Source: Jacaranda mimosifolia
Taxonomy: Eukaryota > Streptophyta > Magnoliopsida > Lamiales > Bignoniaceae
Assembly (NCBI GenBank): GCA_018894105.1
Contig: CM032121.1
Coordinates: 20,866,730 to 20,930,729, forward strand
Reading direction: 5' to 3'
DNA: 64,000 bases
A model generated the notes under the pieces. It ran no database searches. It worked only from the letters and a program-made list of their open reading frames with translations, and was not told the origin of the DNA. This document shows positions 25,401 through 36,259 of the stretch, piece after piece. The stretch's first letter is position 1. Each line of letters opens with the position of its first letter. The translations under genes and the position numbers were made by a program.

Positions 25401-25625
25401 AATAGTCAGAGTGCATACACTTGTAAAAGAATCAAGCATTTCACGAGAGAACAAAACACATTGATGTGAGGTATCACTTTGTCTGGGATATAGTGTCTCA
25501 AGTGTCATCTTGGTTGACACGGTTGGGACCAAGGATAATCTGGTAGACATGTTGACAAAGATTGTTCCAGGAATCAAATGTGGGCTTTGCTTGGATTGGA
25601 TTAACACTTGCATACTTAGATGATG
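22500..25625 (+). pseudogene. Copia pol: protease, integrase, RT, RNase H (21-kb element)
   Basis: Protease near 22548 reads ILDSGCS followed by a TAA where the family has serine or histidine context, so it is broken. The pre-integrase block (WHMWLGYMSERGMSELSK) and CVLGKQH lie at 22940-23065, and the integrase core ends VLTFIDDFS at 23190. RT runs from about 24050 to 24990 with the catalytic YVDDM at about 24649. RNase H lies at 25180-25340 (HSSVALSK-like text and EDEYMAL). Stops (TAG and TGA) occur throughout. A purine-rich tract (GTCAAGGTGGAGAA) at 25672-25685 directly precedes the 3' LTR, as expected for plus-strand priming. Confidence 0.85.
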
Positions 25626-25686
25626 GCCCTTTTGGGGGGTAAGGACAAAGATGATGGATGGAGAATTTCAAGTCAAGGTGGAGAAT

Positions 25687-26336
25687 TGTTGATTATGCCT
25701 TGAAATTTAAGCTACAAATGGCAAGAAACGTGCAAAACGCTGCGGAATAGACGATATGAGATATTAGAACACACCCCGGCGTGCTTTAGCAGAACACCGT
25801 GCACTGGGGTGCAAAGAAAGCAACGCTTGGGCACAGAACTGGGCAAAGCAGCTCACAATGCGCGCCTGGGTGTAAGGAGGCTACGCCTGGGCATAACACA
25901 AACTGGAACCGCGCGCCTTGGCGCGTAGTGCATTTTCGCGCTAGGCTAACCCTGGCGCGATGTGTTTTGCTGCCAAGGAGTTATGTTGCATGCCCATGCG
26001 CGGCGCGTAGGCCCATGGGCCATTTTGCTATTTTTTTATAGGTATTTAAACCCCGTTTCTTCTATATTGACTGGGGATGAACCTTAGAAATTGATTATAT
26101 ACTGCTTTAGAGATTTTATCTCAGAACAGAGTGTAGAACGAGGGAGTTGAGTGTTCTCTTGAGATTTGTGGGACTTAAATTATACTTGGCACTTTGATTT
26201 GGAATCAATAAATTCATTTCTTTGTCGGATTAATTAGACACATCAGCGAACCACATTAAATCTTGTTGTCTTTTCTCATTGAATAACTTTACTTTTATTT
26301 CTCAATTTTACTATTTAGTCTTTCTGAGTTACAACA
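25687..26336 (+). repeat. 3' LTR of the 21-kb Copia element (650 bp)
   Basis: Starts TGTTGATTATGCC directly after the purine tract and ends GAGTTACAACA before the AATGT duplication. It is intact, unlike its 5' partner. It contains the GC-rich GCGC/CCTGGGC segment (25730-26000) and a TATTTAAACCCC TATA-like box near 26043. Confidence 0.9.
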
Positions 26337-26341
26337 AATGT

Positions 26342-27355
26342 ATTATATCCTAATTCTTGTTCAATTTCCTGCGCAATATCACTTATTAAAACCAATTGGT
26401 CCACAACCTGATTTAAAAGTTCTATAAATAGTTAGGTATAAAATCTCAAAAGGTGGTTGTTTATCGCATTTGGATTGATCATTTGAAAATTTTTCAGCTT
26501 TAGAACACTTAGTCTAATTTTTTCTACATCTCATTCCATTTACTATTGTATGTGAGCTACTGGCATGCATAAATCTAAAAAGAAATTTTTATGCAAATAT
26601 AAAATATCTTGCATCATTCGTCGCATTCATTTGAAGCATTCTTTTTATTTTTTATTTTGTGACCATGAGGTCAAATTATGCAATTTAATCCTACTAAAAA
26701 TGAATTTTCACTTTTAGTTTTAATCAAATTCATAGGTTTGGCGTTGGAGCGGATCGCTGTAGATTTTCACTAAATCAAGCCCACCCCAAACTAAAAAAGA
26801 CATTGTAAGACCCGCCCATCAGACATGTGGGTTCTTGTTTGAAAATTCCAACATTAAAAATGTAAAACCCGCACCCATCTCGCCTTATTCCATTCCACAC
26901 TTATCAATTTTTTTTTTAAAAACTATATAATTAACCATAATTTGATAATCAACTACAATTTTATAAAAATTAATATAAAAAGCCCAATCAACATGACAAT
27001 ATTAAAATATATTAATTAAAAAATTAAAATATAAAAATCAACTAAAAGGTGAATGTCGAAGTAGGGTTAGTTTAATTTTTATTTTATTTTCTTAAAATTT
27101 TAAAAATATTATATATTATACATTAAATACTTGTGGCAGAGAGTACTATGTCCGACCGAACTCCATCCCGCATGCATGAAATTCAAATTAAGGTCTGCTT
27201 CACCCTTTGCAAAGCAAATGTTTAACCCGCGTTGGACGGAGTGAGGTCGATTAAATACCCGCGGGCGGTTTTAAATTGTGAAGCCTACTGATGGAATTTC
27301 GTATATAATTGAACCCCTGGCTCAATTGCCAGTCGCTATCACTTGCAACTTATAT
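26342..27355. other. AT-rich spacer with a possible old hAT-like remnant
   Basis: No gene seen. Around 26740-27290 GC-rich words such as CCCGCCCATC and CCCGCGGGCGG are scattered in AT-rich sequence, a texture common in old non-autonomous hAT elements, but I found no terminal repeats or target duplication. Confidence 0.35.
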
Positions 27356-27365
27356 CTATTTCACA

Positions 27366-28678
27366 GGCAAAATTGCATTTTTAGTCCCATACGATAGGGG
27401 GATTTACAACTTTAGTCCCACACTTTTTAAATTTTAGAAAACATTCCAAAATTTAAAAAAAGTTGCAAAGTTAGTCCTACATCTCAATTTCTGTCCAAAA
27501 TTTAACGGAGAAAGTGCGTGTAACGCGCGTGGCCGTCTACTGTGCATCGCCTTCGTGGAAAAATTGCACTTTCAGTCTCATACGTTAGGGGGAGGTTGCA
27601 ACTTTAGTTCCACTGTAGATAAATTAATTTGAAGGCAATTAAGAAGTGACATGTATAAAATAATATGCTAATTATTAATTTAAAATTCTCTATTTACATT
27701 TTGGAATTTATTAAATTTAATTTCAAAAGATAAATGATTAATTTTAATTAATAATTTAGTATTTATTTTATATTCAAATCAAATATTGACAAATGTCAAA
27801 GATGGAGTGTCTATATTTATGGACCAATTAAATCAAAGATATTTGATATTATCCCTTGATATTAATATTATCTTTTGATGTTTGATATTGGCAAATCAAA
27901 GATATCCGATATTATCTATGGGTGTAAATGAGATGAGACTATTCACGAACGGTTCGAGCTTGGCTCAAATCAAATCAAATTTAAGTCATCGATTTGAAGA
28001 AAAATAACGCCAATTCGAGGGCTTCGCACCTTAATGTCGAATCAAATGTAAAAAGTATATGAGCTCTAAAGAACTCTTTGAATGTCGTGGATATCCTTGA
28101 ATTTGCTTAATATAATTACTGAACTCCTTCAAAATTTCTCTTACTTGCTGGAATTCGTGTTATGTCAAACATATATATATACATATACAATGATAACATA
28201 TAAAATTTAATAATCTATTTAATTTATTTAATTTAATAATCAATTACATATAAAATTTAATATATTAATAATAAATTAATTTTAAATAATTATTTTGTTT
28301 ATTACTAAATTTTTTGTCTACCAATGATAACATATATATACATATACGCACACATCGTCAAATTATAAATATACATACATATATTACATAAAAAAAAAAA
28401 TCAATTTCTCCCAACAAAAATGTAACTGATTTGACATTTATAGTAAAATTTATCCCCCACCAAAATATTAACAAACAAACAGCTCATTCAAAAATTATTT
28501 TCCCTATTTTCCCAAAACAAAAACAAACGGTTGACACTTTTTCCAATTTGTCTCCCAAAAACTCATTCTCCCAAAAAAATTTCTAGAAAATGCCCAAAAT
28601 GTAAGTGAACATAGCCTTAGGGTTTTTTTCGTTTCAATTTTTAAATAATTTTATTATTTCTTAATAATAATAATAATA

Positions 28679-28729
<51 letters not shown>

Positions 28730-29466
28730 ATAATAAAAGGCTCATTTAGGCTCGCAAGCCTATCGAGTCAAATACTATTGAGCTTGATTTGGCTTGTTTG
28801 GCTGGCGAGTTTAGACTCCGCTCGGCTTGGCTCATTTAAGTTCGAGTTGAATTCGAGCTTTCATCGAGCAGAGCACGAACCGTTCACAAATAGTTTCATC
28901 TCATTTACACCCATAGATAATATCATATATCTTTGATTTGACAATATCAAACATTAAAAGATAATATCAATATCAAGAGATAATATCAAATATCTTTAAT
29001 TTAATTGGTACATAGATATAGACACTCCATCTTTGACACTTGTCAATATTTGATTTGAATATAAAATAAATAATAAATTATTAATTAAAATTAATCATTT
29101 ATCTTTTGGAATTAAATTTAATAAATTCAAAAATATAAATAGAGAATTTTAAATTAATAATTAGCATGTTATTTTATACATGTCACTTCTCAATTGGCTT
29201 CAAATTAATTTATCTACAGTGGGACTAAAGTTACAACCTCCCCCTAACGTATAGGACTGAAAGTGCAATTTTTCCACCAAGGCGACGTGCAGTAGATGGC
29301 CACGTGCGTCACACACGCTTTCTCCGTTAAATTTTGGACGAAAATTGAGCTGTGGGACTAACTTTGCAACTTTTTTTAAATTTTGGAACGTTTTCTAAAA
29401 TTTGAGAAAGCGTGGGACTAAAGTTGCAAACCCCCCATCGTATGAGACTAAAAATACAATTTTGCC
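27366..29466. mobile_element. Mutator-like non-autonomous element with about 600-bp inverted arms
   Basis: Flanked by a perfect 10-bp direct repeat CTATTTCACA (27356-27365 and 29467-29476). Ends are GGCAAAATTGCATTTTTAGT and its near complement. The inverted arms run from 27366 to about 27967 and from about 28865 to 29466. Each arm contains a second, internal copy of the terminal block (AAAATTGCACTTTCAGT at about 27559, and its complement near 29265) about 190 bp inside the end. The centre is AT-rich with an ATT repeat and GCTCG/CGAGC words. No transposase frame is present. Long arms and a 9-10-bp duplication are Mutator features. Confidence 0.85.
28662..28736. repeat. ATT/AAT microsatellite
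   Basis: AATAAT units turn into a run of ATT units and back to AAT, so the tract is itself self-complementary at its ends. It lies near the centre of the Mutator-like element. Confidence 0.95.
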
Positions 29467-30593
29467 CTATTTCACAATAAAGAAATAATATAATATATCT
29501 ATGACACAGATTGTAAAACCAAATCACAACCAATTTCTTAATACCTCAACAATCTAAAGTAGTCTTGTGTTAAAAATTTGTGTGGAACATCTAACACGTA
29601 GAGATTCCAGGAAGAGGAACACACACAAGGCATCCACCCGCATGTTTATATGTGAATTTCGGTTCGGATCTACTTAATTAGGATTCTCGATATATTTGTA
29701 CTATTTATGAAAGGTCCAACTGTCATGTCCTTTATAACTTAAATCCGAAGAAAGGAAGAGATGCACTGTGACAGCACCTTTTCAGACTTGAAGATTTTCC
29801 ATGTGGTGTGTTTCTCTGAGTCGAATCGAAGAATAGAAAGCAGTTGCAAAAGGGGTCTAATCAACTCCACAAAAGAGAAAAAATGGGTACTTGTCAACAC
29901 CTAACTCTCCTTAAACGCCAAGACAGCCGCCCAGCCAAACAACGGTTAACACATTCAGCTTAATTGCAGATTTAATAATTTTAACGACCATGTTATATTT
30001 GGCTGTTTTGATTGACTAATTATAATATGAAGGGCTTGTGTTAAAAAATAGGAGAATCAATTAAGAATTGATAAGTGGCAGGTGTTGGCATGAAACATGA
30101 ATTCAGTTGCCCAAAAGGACAATTAATTATATATATTCTTACGAGTGATAAATACTATTAATAAAATTAATAATAAGAAATAAAAAAATATCTAAATTAA
30201 ACTAATATAAATATGAAGATATATATATATATATATAATGTGTGATGGGGTTCAAACCTAGTGATGCTAGCTGGTGGAGTGTGTGTAAATTAAAAAAAAA
30301 AGATATAAAAGTACCCGCATCTGGTATCAGACCAATCCTAATGCTCCTAAATCAAGGAAACATGTTTTGAGTGCCATCCATAGAAGGAGGCCATTGTTCC
30401 ACTATAACTAAATTACAACTGGACTAGAGATGTTAAACAGGTCATAGTTTTTTGAATGATCACTAGTTATATATGTTACTATAGCCTCCAACCTGGCAAT
30501 AAAGTAATACCCAAACGAAAGGTCATAAATTATAATTTTCTCTTTTTTTTGATTAACTAGGACATGTCGCAGAAAGATTTAATAGAGAAAAAA

Positions 30594-30613
30594 GGGGGGG
30601 GGGGGGGGGGGGG
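30594..30613. repeat. Homopolymer G run (20 bases)
   Basis: A run of about twenty guanines preceded by AAAA. Run length in such tracts is prone to assembly error. Confidence 0.9.
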
Positions 30614-31368
30614 AAGGAACTCCTAAAACTTGATTGTCCAAAACGCCAAAGATTTTTAGCCTTGTGCCCACCAATTTATGAAATTTAGGAGGTATCCCAC
30701 TTAAGATATTTCATGCTACTTGATAGGTGACATGAGAGCTTGTAAATAAATTTCTAGAAATGTTTGTATATGTTTTGTGGTGTTTAAGGGTGGTTGTTTT
30801 GGAGAAATAAATTTTAGAGTAGGATTGAGAAATGTGATAGTGTGATTAGAGTACGTGATTGATTTTTGTTTATATTTTGGGAAATAGTTAGAAAACATTT
30901 TGAGAGCTTTCATATGTTTGTTTATGTTTTGAAAGAGAACATATTTTTATTATTAATGTCAAATTGATTGTTTTTTTATCTGACTAGTGGGTAGAAATTA
31001 TAATTAAATAATAATTTTAATATATATATATATATATAATAATTTAAAATGTATATATATAAATATCATGATGATTGAATATAATTTTAAAATATCATTG
31101 TAATGATTGGTTAAATAATGATATTGGAGATGAGGTTGCATGAGTATCTTTTGATAAGGTGATTAGAAATATTAGGGTTATTTGGGAATAATTTAGAAAT
31201 AATTTAGGACTATTTCAGGTCCTTCCCCAAAACATAACTAAACACTTCCTCGATTTTATGTTAGAGCTAGGCCTGCCGAGCAAGCTCAATGCAAAAGTGC
31301 TCAACTCAAACTTGAGAGTTCGAGCCAAGCTTGAATTGTGGCTCAACTTGCAAGTCCAAGTATGTGTG

Positions 31369-31371
<3 letters not shown>

Positions 31372-31404
<33 letters not shown>
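31372..31404. repeat. CA dinucleotide microsatellite
   Basis: About sixteen CA units following a TATGTGTGTATA stretch, which is its partial complement. Confidence 0.95.
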
Positions 31405-31405
<1 letters not shown>

Positions 31406-33019
31406 TAATATATAGATATTAGTAATATATAAAAAGAAATATTTAAAAAATTATGTGCCGTATGTTGAAGTAATGTACAAACTATAATTCATCTATTCAC
31501 TTACATATTTCTTATCAAATAATAAATAATAGCTTATAAGATACTGATTCATAATTTACAAAAAATATTAACATGATAGGTTTGATGAAAAATAAAAAAT
31601 GTTCTATTCAAATAATTTTACAAAAATATGTATAGGTATATAATATAACTATGGCTATATAACATAACTATTTCACAAAAATCTATAATTAAATATTTCT
31701 AATGAACTTGATTCCAATCGATGTTTGATGAGCTCATCGAGCTCGCAAATTTGATATTAATCAGTGAGTTTGAGCTTAAAATTAGGAGCTCGATGGGCTC
31801 GAATTTCAACTTGAGCTCATGTTTTTTACAATTAGCTGAGCTCAAATTTTAAATGTTTGTCAATTGTCAAGCTTAGTTCATGTATAATACTAGAACAAAA
31901 CAATGACGGGCTACTTGGTCGAAAATAGAGCACGCTTCTAACTAGTAATAATTATGTTATTGTGCTTGATTTGCAAGGGTTTTTGACGTACTCATTGCCG
32001 TTTATTTAAAAGGTTCTTCCCTAATAATTATCACATATAACCACTTGTTTCTTTGAAATAAAAATTCTACCGTTTAAAAACAAATAAGAACAAAAATATA
32101 TAAACATTACTTTTTACTATTTATCATAAACGGATCGTGGATATTGAGAATTATAAAAAAACGTTACTCACAAACTATTGATAGAGGGACGAATCAAATT
32201 ATCGTATATATGGGGAATATCCGTTGCACCTGCAAATAATTACCTTTGCTTATTAGTTGCCCAGAAATACAGAAGCTATGCATTGACGATTTAGCCCTTG
32301 CTCAACACCAACACTTTTTTTAATCAAAATCTTTAAAAATGGAAGTGAAGGTTTGCACCTCTTTATATTGTTATGGGTTACGTCTTTCGTGGGCCTCTAA
32401 TTTTTTAATTATAAAGTCATCCATCCAATTTTATTATTAAAAGATTAAAGCTAACATCTTCTACTTGATCCAAAACCAATCAAGCTTATTGATAAGTGAT
32501 AACCCAAAAAAAAAAAAAAAGGAGAAAAGAAAAAAGAACAAAAGTGGGTTTTGATACTCTGATATCTCTGGATCGGACTTGCTTGCTCACAAAAAGGGAT
32601 CATATTCGCCGTCTCTGATTGATTGTTTGTCCCACATTATTGCCTTTTTCAAATTCGGCTTCTTTCTCTTCGGATGTGGGCTGAGATTACAACAAAAGAA
32701 TTAGGACTGACATTTGTCGTAAGTGGCCTCTTAAACAATATTGGATTTGCTAATCTTTCATGCAATAGCCATGGACTTTGCTATTGATATATAATGGTGA
32801 CCAATATATAAAGGAGGGCGAAATGAATTGATCCAGAAAATTCCCAACTATTATGATGCTCATGACTTCGTGGTAACACATATATATCTCTTCATTTTTC
32901 TTTGATGTGACAGGTAGAAATTCGTCTAGATTATATGATGAAGTGCTATTTTGATGAATAATGTAGCATTCATAAATTTTCTCATTCGAATAAATTAAGT
33001 CGCATTAGACCCGACCCAC

Positions 33020-33490
33020 ATATATTAATTGTCATTAATTAGAAAAAAAATTATTAACAATACAATAAATAATAATATAAAAATTATCATTAATTATGTA
33101 TATTAAGTGATAAAAGAATTTGTATTGTCACATTAATGGTTTTTGAAAACTTAATATAGTGACTTGTCACCATCAACAATAAGTAACATATATGCCTTGT
33201 AATAATCTATATATTGATAATAAAATTAAAAAAAAAATTATCGCAGATTATAGTAACAACTCTCATTGTCACTAAGTTATTATAGGTGTCACTGACTGTT
33301 AGTAGTGACAACTTAAAATGTTAATTCCTTTTGCTATTAAAGTACGGAATAAGAAAATAAAAAAAAAATCACTTAAAAATATTATCAGTAACAAAATAAA
33401 AGTAATTGTCACTTAATATATATCATTAATGATAAATTTTATATTATCACTTATTTTTTATCAGTAATATTATGTTTTTTCTGTGAGTTG
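33020..33490. repeat. CACTA-like subterminal repeat remnant
   Basis: Repeated TAGTGACAACTT, TTGTCACTAAG and TTATCAGTAA words at 30-50-bp spacing, ending TTTTTTCTGTGAG near 33485, which looks like a decayed CACTA right terminus. No coding sequence, so a small deletion derivative or remnant. Confidence 0.5.
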
Positions 33491-33542
33491 AATGGTTTGA
33501 TCACTAATTGGTCCAAAAAAAAAATGGTTTGATCACTATATA

Positions 33543-33566
33543 TGTGTGTGTGTGTGTGTGTGTGTA
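33543..33566. repeat. TG dinucleotide microsatellite
   Basis: About twelve TG units flanked by TATATA. Confidence 0.95.
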
Positions 33567-33569
33567 TAC

Positions 33570-34228
33570 ATATATTTATTTCTTTGCAACGTTGTCTTGA
33601 TTAAAGTAGTTATTCGTGTTTCGATTAGTTTATATCGCTTTGCGTGAAATATATGGTACTCCAAATATCTTTTTAGTGTATTGACGGTCTACTGTACTTG
33701 TTGAAACATGAGAACGCTTGCAATATAAATATATACATACACCTAGTAAGTGCGCTTTAACTTTATTCTGCTACTCGCATTATTCAGTAACAACATGCAC
33801 TCAATTGCTTTACTGATTATATGGAATGTCATTGCATGCTTGCTTTTGTATGTGATCCATTTGGCCTTTTACCAACAAACCTAAGGGATATATAAGAAGA
33901 CAAGTTTGGTTGAAAATTAATAAAGAAAGCATGAAATGTTAATTGTACATAACTTAAGGCTTTGAAAGGAGTAAATATTAAATATTAAAAGAAGCCAAAC
34001 CTTAATACTCTTTGTTTACAAAATAATCGACTCTGGTTTTGCCCAAAACAACACCATTTTTTCTGAAACCAGTACCAAAATTCATCTCTAATTTCTACCT
34101 CAACTAGCTTTAATTTACATATATATAGGCACTCAGCATATATATCATTATGAGAGAGAGAGAGAGTTTGTGTTCTGAGAGGGTTATGCATATTGGATAG
34201 TGGTTGATAGATGAGCTAATTTTAGTAA
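33570..34228. other. Sequence downstream of the bZIP gene
   Basis: AT-rich 3' flank with a short GA run at 34152-34166. No other gene seen. The bZIP mRNA must end in this stretch, but no single polyadenylation site stands out. Confidence 0.45.
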
Positions 34229-34933
34229 TTAAGTAACTAAAGAGTGGAGCGGCAATTGTCGTTCGTTAATAGTTGCAGCGTTATTAATGCATGGCCATGG
34301 AGGGGGATTCAAGTGCTGCTGAAGCTGCCGGACAAGCAGTACTTGGCGTATGTCCCAAAGTCTTTGCCGGAGCATCACCGCCTCCGACCGGAGGCATTCG
34401 TTCTCCGTGCGGACCAATTGGTTTTGATGCACCACCACCCGAAGCCGGTTCATTAGTTCCCGGTTCCCAACCTTATGTCGGTTCACTTGGTTCCTCAAGT
34501 TCTCCAAGTGTTTCTGTTTTCGCATGCGGGACCTCCGCGCAGACTCCCGGTTTGATATCATACGCCTACGCTTTCGCTCGTCTGTGATGGACCCTAAGCG
34601 GCTAGTCTCATCACAACCAGAGCTTAAGCTTTTAGAATTATTACGGTTCGGTTGGTCCGAACCGGAGCTGATGTATTTAGAGTTGTTTCGATTCGGTTTT
34701 CCAGAACCGGGGTTAGGGGCTGGGTTCGAAGTATCTGAACCGGAGTTGGAGCTGACCGGTTCTTGGGAAGATTGTGGGCTGAAAAAGACCTGCTCTTCGT
34801 CCTGCGGCGGAGGTGGATGAAAGGAAAACGGAGACTCATGATATTCCCACGGTGGAAAACTGGCTTCAAAGGGCGGGAAGTGGTTTCCGAGGAATGATTC
34901 GGAGGAAAGAGTGGCCGGAAAAGTGGACAACAT
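34229..34933 (-). CDS. bZIP transcription factor (plant group S-like), 234 aa, intronless
   Basis: DNA-binding dimeric transcription factor acting in the nucleus. The basic region is residues 118-140 with the invariant core N128-x7-R136 (NRESARRSR), which contacts ACGT-type sites. The leucine zipper has heptad positions L146, H153, L160, V167, V174, L181, L188 and I195, so it is long but imperfect, with histidine in the second place. The N-terminus (MLSTFPATLS) is short and rich in Phe/Pro/Ser. Residues 80-94 and 95-109 are a tandem duplication (PNRNNSK repeated). Small intronless genes with a C-terminal bZIP are typical of plant group S. I chose the ATG at 34933: the frame stays open to 35047, but that codon is GTG and no upstream in-frame ATG exists. 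No stops or frameshifts. A specific paralogue name is not justified. Confidence 0.9.
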   Translation of the reverse strand: MLSTFPATLSSESFLGNHFPPFEASFPPWEYHESPFSFHPPPPQDEEQVFFSPQSSQEPVSSNSGSDTSNPAPNPGSGKPNRNNSKYISSGSDQPNRNNSKSLSSGCDETSRLGSITDERKRRRMISNRESARRSRMRKQKHLENLRNQVNRHKVGNRELMNRLRVVVHQNQLVRTENECLRSEAVMLRQRLWDIRQVLLVRQLQQHLNPPPWPCINNAATINERQLPLHSLVT

Positions 34934-35007
34934 TGCCGGAAAACCGTTTAATGGGAGGGGCAGAGGAGAGGAGGGGAAAAGGGAAGAATCGACGGATAGG
35001 AGGGTGG

Positions 35008-35014
35008 TATTTAT
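35008..35014 (-). promoter_or_regulatory. TATA-like box of the bZIP gene
   Basis: Reads CCCATAAATACC on the minus strand, 75 bp before the chosen ATG, giving a 5' UTR of about 45 nt. A transcript starting here avoids the two out-of-frame ATGs at 35066 and 35057. A weaker alternative is CTTTTAAAAG at about 35143-35152. Confidence 0.5.
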
Positions 35015-35577
35015 GGGCAAACCCGTGGGCAGTTGTTCGTGTCCCACATGTGGGCATTTTGGTCATTTGGTTACTTTCAAGTAGTCGCTTTTGAGTCAGG
35101 CGGCACTAGTGGTGGTGGTGGGGGCCGTGGGGCAGCGATTGGCTTTTAAAAGGGTGCAGGGTCACATCAGCATGTGGATCCCACTTAAGCTTAGTCATGA
35201 AGAAATAAAACAGGTGGGATTCTTCCGGATGCGTGTCTATCTATGATAGGCTCACTTTTTGGAGAGCCAATAGCTTGGAGGAAAACGTGCTTACGTTAAA
35301 AGCCAGGACTACTCGGCTTGAGCTTGACGCGCCAGTGAGAATGGAATATTATTCTGCGCCATTCTATTTTGTAGCACGCCAATTATGACATAAATTTCTG
35401 TAGTGTTTTTGCTTTGTTTTGTTTTATTTATTTTTCGGAAATTCTAAATTTCACATTTTTTATGTATTAAGAGTCATATTATTGAATCAATTAGTTATTT
35501 AATATAATTTTTTTAAAAAATTATAATAATAAATAGTTTAATATTACATATGATAAAAAATAAATACTTGTTGCATA
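35015..35577 (-). promoter_or_regulatory. Upstream region of the bZIP gene
   Basis: About 560 bp between the TATA-like box and the Copia target duplication. It holds ACGT-core words (GAAAACGTGC near 35281 and TTACGTTAAA near 35292) that bZIP proteins can bind, and a CACATGTGGG at about 35045. The Copia element at 35583 therefore sits close to the promoter and may supply or block upstream control. Functional limits are inferred, not seen. Confidence 0.35.
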
Positions 35578-35582
35578 CTATT

Positions 35583-36078
35583 TGTTGTAGTTTAGGAGGA
35601 TCTATTGTAAAAACTATGAAATAACAGTAAAGTAATTCAATGGAATATTACAACAAGATTTAACGTGACTCAGCGATGAGCATAATCCACCCGACAAAGA
35701 AAATGAATTTATTGATCTCAAATCAAGTAACATATACAAACTTGAATACCACAAATCTCACGAGAACACCTAACACCCTCGTTCTAAACTCTGTCTTGAG
35801 AAACTAACTCAAAAGCAATCTAGAAACCCTCGTGTTATGCCTGTGTTTCACTCGTTAATGATTGTCCCGGAATAAAACTGAATTTATACTCGCGAAAAAG
35901 AGTCCTTGGCCTATAGGCCTGTGCGCGGCGCCTGCAGCTGCGAGCCCGAGGCAACGACGCTAATTTTCTGACACCACGGCGCCAGCTGCTGAAAACTTCC
36001 CGCCCCTGCATATGTCGTTTCGCACTGTTTCTTCCGTTTCTCATCATACATAGTTCAAATTTCAAGGCAAAATCAATA
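35583..36078 (-). repeat. 3' LTR of the 35.6-kb Copia element
   Basis: On the minus strand it starts TATTGATTTTGCC (TG altered to TA) at 36078 and ends CTACAACA at 35583. It is preceded by GTCAAAGTAGAGAAT, a decayed purine tract. Confidence 0.85.
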
Positions 36079-36259
36079 ATTCTCTACTTTGACTTGAAAT
36101 TCACCATTTTTTTTTTTCTTTTTCCCTGCCCCTAAAAGAGCTTGCCATTTGAGTCTACAAACTTTAATCAAATTCAAGCAATGATCAAATTGATTCCTGA
36201 AACAACTTTAGTCAACATGTCTGCCGGATTATCCTTAGTCCTAACCTTGTCAACTTGAA

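Larger units (their letters stand above)
21074..26336 (+). mobile_element. Ty1-copia retrotransposon, complete outline, inactive
   Basis: Bounded by a perfect 5-bp target duplication AATGT (21069-21073 and 26337-26341). LTRs start TGTTGATTAT and the right one ends ACAACA. Internal order gag, protease, integrase, RT, RNase H on the plus strand defines Copia. It is the same family as the minus-strand element at 35583-40612: the LTR text, gag and RT (GVKKILGMEI-like and FGMDK-like) all match. The 5' LTR end and the primer-binding site are deleted, and many stops interrupt the frame, so it cannot move by itself. Confidence 0.9.
29477..33015. other. Intergenic sequence with simple repeats, no gene
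   Basis: AT-rich throughout. Contains a 20-base G run at 30594-30613, a CA repeat at 31372-31404 and short AT repeats. Between about 31260 and 31930 GAGCTC/CTCGAGC-type words at both ends of an AT-rich core resemble a decayed non-autonomous hAT element; its ends were not resolved. Open frames here are short and featureless. Confidence 0.5.

Noticed and set aside
34244..34820. Open frames of 70-98 codons on the plus strand opposite the bZIP gene
   Set aside because: They are antisense to a clearly coding bZIP frame and have no domains of their own.
34934..35047. N-terminal extension of the bZIP frame up to 35047
   Set aside because: The first codon is GTG and no in-frame ATG lies upstream; a TATA-like box lies inside the stretch. 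The ATG at 34933 is the better start.
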